Origin: Elysia marginata
Lineage: Eukaryota; Mollusca; Gastropoda; Plakobranchidae
DNA: 25,046 bases
Reading direction: 5' to 3'
Assembly (NCBI GenBank): GCA_019649035.1
Contig: BMAT01001074.1
Span: forward strand, 108,295-133,340
A program made the translations under genes and the position numbers. The notes below the pieces were generated by a model. The model had not been told where the DNA came from and did not search any database. It was given only the letters and a program-made list of their open reading frames with translations. Below, piece after piece: positions 12,401 through 22,700 of the stretch; within the stretch, counting starts at the first letter, position 1, and every line of letters begins with the position of its first letter.

Positions 12401-15400
12401 GGTAAAACTTTTCAACCAAGCAGACTAGCATGCAATGTCTTTTTAATTCAAAGTATAGTTGAAGGCAAGGTTAGGTCAAGTGATCTACTTCTAGACACAG
12501 ATATAGGTTGTTTTGGTTGTGATCAGTGCATTTATCTGTTAGCCTTTAAAAGCTGGAAAAAATTGGAAGGCACTTCCTGCATGAAAGGGTAAAGGGAATG
12601 GATGCCTCTCTGGCAGACTAATGTTTACCAACTGTGTTGAATGTTTATCTAGCTAGGAAATTGCATGGTCTCAGGCTGGTCCAGGTGTATGATAAGATGT
12701 CTCTAATCCAAAAAGAGCCTTCTATGAGATTTGATGTATGACTAATACCAGCTACAAAAAGAGCTTTCTATGAGATTTGATGGATGATGTTTGACTAATA
12801 CCAGCTACAAGAAAGAGCTTTTGTGAGATTTGATGTATGACTAATACCAGTTACAAAAAGAGCCTTCTATGAGATTTGACGTATGATGTATGACTAATAC
12901 CAGCTACAAAAAGAGCCTTTTATGAGATTTGATGTATGACTAATACCAGCTACATAAAAGAGCTTTCATGAGGTTCAATGTGTGACTAATACCAGTTACA
13001 AAAAGAGCCTTTTATGAGATTTGATGTATGACTAATACCAGCTACATAAAAGAGCTTTCTATGAGATTTGATGGATGATATATGACTAATACCAGCTACA
13101 AGAAAGAGCTTTTGTGAGATTTGATGTATGATTAATACCAGCTACAAAAAGAGCCTTTTATGAGGTTTGATGTATGACTAATACCAGCTACAAAAAAAGA
13201 GCCTTCTATGAGATTTGATATATGACTGTTACCAGTTACAAAAAAGAGCCTTCTATCAGATTTGATGCATGACTAATACCAGCTACAAAAAAGAGCTTTC
13301 TATAAAAGTAATAATAATATCAGCTAATAGTAATACCAACTAGTTTGCATTTGACCTTATGGTGCTTATGGGTGGGCTAAATAGCATTTCCCTTACATGG
13401 CTGAGAAAGTAACAGACAGAATTGCAAGTGAAAAATTTTATTTTCTTCTTCTTTTTTTTTTCTTTCTCTTCAGATTGTCCATAAAAGCAATGCTGAGTTG
13501 GGGCCTTACAAAACGGATGGAGTTCCCAGACTCTCTGAGTATAATCGTCAGTTTCAAGCTTGGAAACCCCAGATCTTTGCCTCAGATGTGAATCTCAATC
13601 TTAATAACAATGACATCAGCAACATTAAACTTAAAGGAAATGATACTAGTGCCTCAAACAAGCCAAAAGTAAGTGCACCATCATTGCTGAAGTGATAATT
13701 AGCGTTTACAAACCATCTCGCACATTGCGCAGTAGCAGTAAAGATTCGCTAGTTGTATCTGCAGTGAAAACTAAGACCTATGGAGAAAAATCATTTTCAT
13801 ATGCAGCTCCTCACATTTGGAACTCGCTTCCTCTGCCCATTCGACATATAAATTACTCGCAGGAGTTCAAGACTGCGTTAAAAATGCACCTATCCCAAAT
13901 GTATCTGTCCTAACTTTATTTTGTTCTGTGAATGTGTATTGAAAAGATGTCAATGTCGTTGTTGTCTAATGCGCTTTGAGCTTTTTGTAAAAGCGCTATA
14001 TAAATGTTCTTCATTATTATTATTATAATTGCTTCAGTTTTAATTTTTAAGAACCTTTTTCAGTGAAGTATATGCTAAATTATTTTTAAGTTCACCCTAA
14101 AAGTCCTACTGTATGTTGAATTGATTCAATAGGGCTTCTGACTATTTTGATCTTTCAAAACTTATATGTGATATACATGCTTTGACCTCTTGGCTTTTTT
14201 GTTTTTCTTTTAAGGTTTGACTTCTTGTTAAAGTTTTTCATTTTTATGTAATTTTTTTTTTTGTTGTAAATTCTCTATTTTCACTCGCTCCTGTCTTGCA
14301 CTCAAAGCCGAAAAATTCAACAATTGATCAGGAGATTCTATGCTTAAGAAATGCAGAAACTGAAAACAGGGTGAAAGAAAAATAATGCTGCCCTTATAAT
14401 TGACTGGTTTTGGGGCAAAATGTGACCAACGCCACTTTTACCCTGTAGTAAATTTTCCGTTCAAAATTTTGAAAGTCGTTGATTTTCTGATTTGAAAGAT
14501 GTGTTTGATGTAGAATCAGACACATTTATGAGTAACACAATGAAATCTTTACTTTTCCCTTTAGGTAAGAGAGAAAATAAATAAAGACAGACACATTTTA
14601 ATGAACCTTTGAAATTGATACCAGATAAATGTTATTTTTGTTACTTATATGTCTGTTTTCTTTTACAGATAAAGAGAAGCAAGAGCGCTGCTGGTATGTT
14701 GTCCTTTGAGTTTTTTATGTACAAGGCGAAAGTCCTGCCTCTTCAACCACTGTTTTGAAGCTAATCATTCCATTGATAAAAGTTATACAACACATGAAAG
14801 TTTTGGATGTTTGCTTCATAAAGCCACCTTAGTTTTTGTGGTTGTCATTGTCATTGCCAATAAATGTAGGCCAACAATAAACAAATTGTTTAAACACATT
14901 AGGGGAAGATTCAGTTGGTCATTTCTGCACCGCCTACCTACTGCAGCCACAACTTTGTCGCCATTGGTGCAATGGTTTCAGTTAAAGTTGTTTTTTAAAC
15001 TTAAGGAATAGAAAAAATTGGATGTGGCTAGGTCTGGACTGTCGGAAGGACAAAGTTTGATTTCCTGGAATTTGAGTCAAACAATAGGCACGTGTAGTTT
15101 TGACTGATTTTGGGGTGAGCGCTGTCATTATGGACATAATGCATCATTAAGAAAGTACAGTTCACCTATTCCAAAGAAATCCCAATGACTTCATCAACGC
15201 TGTTTAATATGAAGGTTTTCACGAAAGGTTTGGCTCACTTTCAATGACATACTGGTTAGAGTTTATCGTAGCAATGGGTCGACCACAGTGAGATTGGTCT
15301 GCAGGTTTGTTGTAGACGTGTCACCATTGCTCCAACTTTTCATCCACCCTCTCACTGTGCTCACGTCTACAAAAGCAACTCTGTAGACACTCTTCTTGTG

Positions 15401-18400
15401 CCATTGGCTATCAACTTGTAAACTCACTTCTACCTTAAAGAACTGAATAATAGTACCATGCTTCAAAGCAAGTACATTTTCCGGTGCCATTATGTTGCCG
15501 GCATTCCTTCTTGACTATATGTGACGTTTTGAGCAATAGACCACTGATGTAACATAACAGTTGCATATACCGTGGATAGCAGGAAGTTAACATACTGAGG
15601 AGGCTTGTACCTAAATAAAGTGGAGCTATTTCAATAAATGAATAGAGTATTGTACAAAAGGCAAGGTGTTTCAGTCATGCCTTGTTATAGACATTACATA
15701 CATTTAGTTTTGCTAAATATGTCGCTTTTTGTTTGTGTACATACTTTTTTCTGTCTGTTGTATATAAGTTATTTGTGATGCATCATTATTAAAATCTTTT
15801 ATTCATAATGATATCAGTAGACTTACTATTCCTGACATTACTTTTTGCTTCTTTCATACTTCAGTACTCTATGCACAAGTGTAAAGCAACATGTTTTTGA
15901 AATAGTACAAAGAGGGTCAAATTGTGAAATCAGGTGGTTCAAAGCCTTTAGGCTCTATTGAAAAATCAGCTACTTTTTTTTTCTCATATTATTTAAGAGT
16001 TTTAGCATACCTTCATTTCACCATTTATTTATATATCATTTTTTTTTGGTCAAAATTATCATATTTCATTAGACATGGTTTGTGTGACTTCATTAGACAT
16101 GGTTTGTGTGACTAACTTGGCACTTTGGGTACTATACTTTACGTTTACAGAGGAAGCGTTTGTCTATCCTTGCTCTGAAGTCTTTGTCATTTATAATCCA
16201 CAGCAGCGTTGCGTCAAAGTGCACCAATGGAGGAAGAGGAGGAAGACAATGTGAAAAAAGAACTTAAGGCAAAGCTTGCTCAGACCCATGGCAAAATCAG
16301 GTAAAGTTTATTGCTTTTTCATTATTTCTTACACAATCTCATTATGTGTATCGGAGTTTTCATAATGAGCCCAAAATCACATATTTTTTGCAGCCAGTAT
16401 GAATAAATCGTATCTTAGAAATTTCATTAAAGAAAACTCCTTGCTAATCAGGTTTGTGCCTCTTTTCCTAAATATAAGGATTTTAAACAAGTTCTTATGT
16501 ATTTTGCAAAATTTTGATAATTTCATACACTTTTTTATATTTATAAGCCCAAGATAATGCATTGCTAAAAATACTAACGCTTTTGTAATGTGAAAATTAC
16601 AATATCCAACAATTAGACTGGTTGCGACACATAAATGTACATTAGAGAGACTCAATGTACTAAGCTAAAATAGACTGACAAAAGGCGTAATGTGTTCAGG
16701 TGCGGTTTTCAGTTATTTTATGGTTTCTTTTAATCGCTGGCACATTTTCTGACATTTTTTCAATTCTTAATAGTAAGTATATTTAGAAACTGTTGTTGTA
16801 TAAAAAAATTCACATAAAATACTTTTTTGAAGTTATGTGCATAAAAGCCTTTTTGTCATTCTCATAACCATTTCAATTGTACATCATTGGACTCACAAAG
16901 GGTATTGAAGCCTTACGCCAGTCCACTGATAAATGTACACAAGGTAAAATGGTCCAATATCAAGTGCTTTTTCCACCAATAAATGTACGCAACGTAAAAC
17001 GATCCCATATCAGATGCTTTTTTTCTTTCCACCAATAAATGCAAAAAACGTAATGGTCCCTTATCAAATCCCTTTTGCCAGTCCACCAATTAATAAAGAA
17101 AACTTAATGGTTCCTTATCAAAGGCATTGGTGCCTTTCGTCATTTCTTCCTGTGAGCCTACAAGGGTTCAAATTTGACTTAAGGCATTTTTGCCTTTTGG
17201 TGGACAAACAAGAACAAAGATGCCTTATAGCAATATAACTTTGCTAGGTTAATTGAACTCTGTGCTTATTTGAGCTTTCATGTTTGGAGGAAAGGTGCAA
17301 GTGGTATTATGAAACGAATTGGGGAAATAAGAGGATTTTGTGATCAAATCGCATAAGAATCTTTTGTCAGTACACATAAGTAGGAGTCCAACTTATCTCG
17401 TCCCTGACGTCCATTCTTCACAGACGCATGGGCACAGAGTATCGTTCAAACTACAAGTCTCCAACCAGATACGGCTATGATCACGGTGCTTGGAAGGGAG
17501 CCAGTGCACCACAGATGATGCCTAGAGTTGAGGTGAGTTGGGAACTGGGAAACTCATTGGGTTCCTTGTTGCTTCCTATTCTGCTGAAACATGAGAGGTG
17601 GGGGGGGGGGGACTATCAGTATTTGGCATCCTCATGGGTATTCATTATATTTATTGTTGTACTTTTGAGTAAATTAATTTCTTTGCTTTCATAGCTCAAA
17701 ATTAGATTTTTTAGGAGCAGTGCTATTGTGGCAAATTTATTTGATTGTGATGTTGCATGTTCCTATTTTGTAGTTCAAAAAGATTCATAAAATTTACCAG
17801 GATTATAAGGAATATTTTGTTTTTATGGGCTCTACTCAAATATAGGCAAAAGTCTGCTTGGTTTTTTTTATATCCTACCAGTTATCTAGTCTTTCTTAAT
17901 TTGGTGAGAAAATATAAAATTTCAAACATGACTGAAGATATACCCAAAGAAAAAATGCTCATTTGTTTTGCTGGAAATTGCAAATAACCAAACTTTTTCT
18001 ATTACCTCCAGGCTTTATTATTTGGTAGAATCATTTAAAATAGAAATAATGGGAACTACAAAAATCATTTTGGTGTAGACAAATTTCTTTTCAACCAAGG
18101 TTATTTCTATAAGGCTCTTGTGACACCACTTTCAGCATTTATGTTTGTGTGATAGATGCAATTGTTATAGTTTGGAATATTTTAATACTTCTTTTCTAGG
18201 ATGCTAATGACAGAAAAGAACAAGACAAAAACATGAACAACAACCAAAACATGAACAACAACAATGTTGAAGAGAGGGAAGACGCACCGCCACTCTCCAA
18301 CTGGTTTGCTGAGGTTATTGAGTTGCGACGTCGTGCTGCTGAGTACCGCAAGCGTGCTCAGGGCACCCACTTCTCCCGTGAGCACCTGGTTCAGTTGATG

Positions 18401-19686
18401 GCCCGTCAGAACCAGTGCTGGGATCTCGCCAGCCAAGACTCAGGCAGTGGTGACGGTGGAGTTAACTCTGACAATCTTCTGGCTCTGGACTTGCATACCC
18501 GCCCGCCTGCAGGACGGTGAGTTCTTGCCCTGTTCCTTCTTACTTTAGCTGTGCTGGGATAAGTAAAGGTGGAAGAAAATTGAAAGGGTTATTTTTTTAA
18601 AAGATTCTAGACCCACAGACTCTATCAAAGACATGGTATCTCTTAGGGGAACTTTACAGTTTGTGAGAGCTTTTGCCTTATTTTTTATTTTTGTTTAATG
18701 TTAAAGATTGGCAGGGTTGTTTTTTTTTAGTGTAGAAAGTTTAATTTGCTCTATTGTAAGAAATCAATGTTTGGAACATTTTACTGGTAAAACTTGTGGT
18801 GAGCAGTCTTTATGGAGGTTGTTTTTTATGCTCAGTTTTATTACAGATATCTTATAAATAGCTGGCAAACAAGTCTTTCTTTTCTAAAAGACCATAAAAA
18901 GTATTATCTATCACATCTAAAACATTTCCTTCAGACGCACTTAAAAAAAATGATCACTAACACATTACAATAACCTCCAAATTATAGTTGGACTGAGCTA
19001 ATAACTTTTTTTTCACCTCCATTTCTCCTTGTCTTTAAAACTGTAGCCTGTTGTGGTTCTATATCTATTTTGAATATTTCTTATTTCATAGCTTAAAGCA
19101 CTATCTTGCTTCTCTTTTTGTAATATTTCTGTTGTACACTATTGTGCTCAGACCAAGCTCTCTTAGAAAGGAAGGTCCAACAGGTAGCTGCTCACACGAG
19201 GCCACAGAAGGCGACTCCCCTGTCATGTCAGATGTAGACGAGCAGGAGATGGGGGAAGATGAGAGGGTTAAAGAGCAAGACAAGAAAGTTAGGACCAAGA
19301 AAACAGGAAAAGAGGAAGGGAAAAAACCAAAGAAGGCTAAGGCAGGCGGAAGGAAGTCTCGGAAGATGGCCTGGCTGGAGAAAGATCGTGAAGCAGTGGC
19401 TGAGCAGGCAAGGTGAGTCAGCTATTAGAGACCTTTTCTTTGTTGTTAATCACAGATGAGTTCAAATAATTCGAATCTGGATAATTTGAATTTTGAGTAT
19501 ATATATGTTTAATTTGAACTAAATTCAGAATGCTGATTTTCTCCTTTCTTTGAAATTTATAATTTAAATTTAATTTTTAGACAATTTAAAGTTAAATATG
19601 TATTGGTGCGAGGTTCAAAATATTTGGACACAAATTAATCTCTCTCTTTTTCTCTGTCTGTCTGTCTCTGTCTGTATGTCTCTCTG

Positions 19687-19739
<53 letters not shown>

Positions 19740-22700
19740 CTCTTTCTCTTTCATCAACCATATGCAATAGACAAAGAAGACAATTCTGGCTAAAACAGCA
19801 GATCAGGAGAAGCAAGTCAAGCCCAGCAAACTGTTCACTGTTCAGAGGGAGGGTGGATTTCAGTTAGACATGGGCACAGCTTTCCACTCAAGCCTTCCCA
19901 TTTGCAATACTGATATGTCAACAGTGCACTCAAAGCCACTGGCTATATAAACTCATAGGCTCACTCCGTATGAATAAGATATTGACAAAGGATTTCAAAA
20001 ACAAAAGTACATGTTTTTTTTCATAGAGTATTGGAGTTAAAAAGCAAGAAACAGCAGGCAGACTACAATGGTGACGATGTTGTTGACAATGATGAGGATG
20101 TTGAAGGTAGACTGCCCACCCCAGTTCTGAAGCAGGAAAGTCCTGACAGAGCCCGGAGACATCATCTAGATCTAACAACTCCATCAATTGGAGGAGCCAT
20201 CCTCACATGCCCAGCTCCTAAAGGGAGTAAACTCATCATCACTTCTCGATCAGGTAAGCAACAAAGAATTTCTGCTATAAAAGTCTTGGCTATGAGAAAT
20301 TGAATATAAACATAAGTTGTGATGATTAATCTGAAAATGAATTAAAGAGTAAATAGTATTTTACGGTACTGCCATATTCAATACATGTAGGATAATTTTA
20401 TTTTGATATTACTTTAGTTTTTTTTTAATATTCATTTTTATTTAGTTAAATTTGCTTCACCATAAAGTAGAGATCTTTTTTCCTAAATATGACCTAAACC
20501 AACCTTAACTATCAGAGTTTGACAGTTACAACCTTAAAATCTGAATAAATTAAATTTTTGGAGCATAAAAATGACCAGACTTAAGAGTCATATTATCATT
20601 AACAAAAATTATCCCAAACCTTTTTCTACTCATGTTTTGACTTCGGTCATACTCTGTTTTAGCTCCAACTTTAATTCCCATTTCACAAAGTAATGAGTGA
20701 GTATTTTGCCCAATCAGGAGACAGCTATGTGACAGCATCTGATGACTTCCCAGTGCAGCAACAGCAAAAGGTTGGTCAGCTTTTGAATGTCTTTTTTTTA
20801 ATCCGAGTGATACATAAACTCTTTGATTTTAAATGTAGATTGGCCTCTAAGTCCTTATTGAAGGGGTTCCCACTTGATGACTGAATAAACAATAAATCCT
20901 TACTTAGGTAATGTTTATTGCCTGTTCTTTGAAAGAATATGTATCACATCTTTGAATTGTGAGCATAAATTATTTCTCTGGGCTTTTTCATTTATTTGAT
21001 TTTTTTTTTAAATTTTTTTTTGTTTAGTTGAAATGACATTCAAGCAGTATAAAACACTTAGAAAGGCATCTTTTTTCTTAAATATGACCTAAACCAACCT
21101 TAACTGTCAGAGTTTGATTGTTACAATCTTAAAATCTGAATAAATAAAATTTTTGGAGTTCAGATTAAATTGACAACTGTAACAAATGTTCACCAAAGCA
21201 TGCTCTCATCAGCCTTACAGCCTGGATAACCTATTGACCATGCCCACTCTTGGCCGTCCATCTGGTGACACACACCCCCTGCGTGATGAAGACTCTGAGT
21301 CAGACAGGCCTCTACAAACCCAGTATGTAGCAGTGCCGGCAGAGGCTGCCAATGATGAAGGTAACAAGTGTTTGTAAAAAATACACTACAGGCAACTGTA
21401 CTGAGCTCAACATAACTAATAACATAACATGGGCTTAGGGAAAAAAAATCGACTTGCGTGCGAGTCCCTTTTATATCTTTGTCCCCAACAAACATGAAAG
21501 AAGAACCAAGTAGGCTAATTGAAAAGGGACTAATGCAACTTTGACATAAGTAGAGTTTACAATTCAGTCCAGATGACTCAAAACGGTATAATTCAATGAC
21601 TGATTTCATTTCAACTAAATTTTGTTTTACTGATCTTATTTATCTTTTACAAAGTGTACTTATAAGTTTAGTGCAGATAATGCAAAGTTTAACTTTGTTT
21701 CCATAAGGTTTGAAATATTGGGACTGAACTGTATATAATTCACAATGTTATAGTGAGAAATGCCGGAGTGTTTCAGTGGTTCTCCTGTATCTTTAGAATA
21801 CACAAGCCATGGAACGGGTTTTAGAAATGGATCAAATAAATTCCCTGAAGTTTTTACATAAGCTGTTTGCATCATTATTTTTCTAATCTATGATAGTGTT
21901 AAAAGTGTGGAATCTTTCAACTTACCAAATATTGTCTGGTGCACTGCAGTGTGAGCTCTGCCTTTCTATCTCCTTTTTTAAGATTCTTTTTTTCTCTCTT
22001 ATTTCTTTCTTCAATCCTCTCTTGCTTTTTCTTTATTGTTTTTATTCAATAACCAAATCATCTCGGAATCTGGGATGACAATAATTTTAAGGTGTGCATA
22101 TGTGTTGCTGATGAAATGACCATGAATGGACCTAGTTAGGTATATATTCGTCATGTGTAATTGTGTTCTCAAATTATCTACAACTAATGCTTGAAATCAT
22201 TATTTGAAGCCCAGATCTATGTTATAATTATTATGATGGGTTCAAAAGTTAATTTTTCTGATGCTCAAACAAATAAAAGTAGTCTTATCTTATCTCAAAC
22301 CTACGTCCTATAATTCATAAATGCCATCTCTTCTCTCTCTCTTTCTCTGACCACATTCCTCAGACAAAGAGAATGCTGGCATGAGACAACAGGTCAGGAG
22401 AAGCAACAGGCAAGCCAAGCCCAGCAAACTGACCACTGTACAGGAGGGTTTCAGTCAAACTTGGGCCCAGCCAGGTCTAGGTGAGACGCAGAGCAAACAA
22501 TCAATGATGCTTATATACTCCAAATATCTTGTGACCAATGCAAATCTCGCTGATTTCACATAGCAAAGAGTTGCTATTGTGAACAATGCATTTTTCTGAG
22601 CTTTCAAAGATAAAAAAAAAAATTCAGAAGCTTGTCAATATTTTGTCGAAAGGTAATAAAATTTTGTTGGTTTAAAATCAAGGGTTCCACTCAGTCCGGA

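Larger units (their letters stand above)
14694..16203 (+). other. MDM1 intron 10
   Basis: Contains the mariner remnant on the - strand (about 14850-15490) and a perfect 24-bp duplication at 16065-16112. Otherwise A+T-rich. Ends in a CAGCAG tandem acceptor. Confidence 0.75.
19413..20026 (+). other. MDM1 intron 14
   Basis: Contains the CT microsatellite at 19638-19752 and a decayed duplicate of exon 18 at 19771-19885. The acceptor is tttttttcatag. Confidence 0.8.

Noticed and set aside
14697..14715. GTATGTTGTCCTTTGAG as a left terminal repeat pairing with AGTATGTTAACTTCCTG (reverse strand near 15590)
   Set aside because: Only about 11 of 17 bases agree by eye and it overlaps the exon 10 donor; not enough to call an end.
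14706..15011. 101-codon + strand frame in intron 10
   Set aside because: It lies antisense to the C-terminal part of the mariner remnant and has no motif of its own.
15594..15625. ACTGAGGAGGCTTGTACC, resembling a mariner terminal repeat
   Set aside because: Its orientation is wrong for the - strand transposase remnant and I found no matching partner end.
18182..18436. 84-codon frame antisense to exon 13
   Set aside because: The + strand frame is the diagnostic MDM1 block; the - frame is its shadow.
19615..19815. Arg/Glu-rich frame on the - strand
   Set aside because: Translation of the CT microsatellite, giving (RE)n, not a protein gene.
21190..21609. 139-codon frame on the - strand over exon 17
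   Set aside because: It overlaps a supported + exon, has no recognisable motif and no splice partners. Long but most likely chance.
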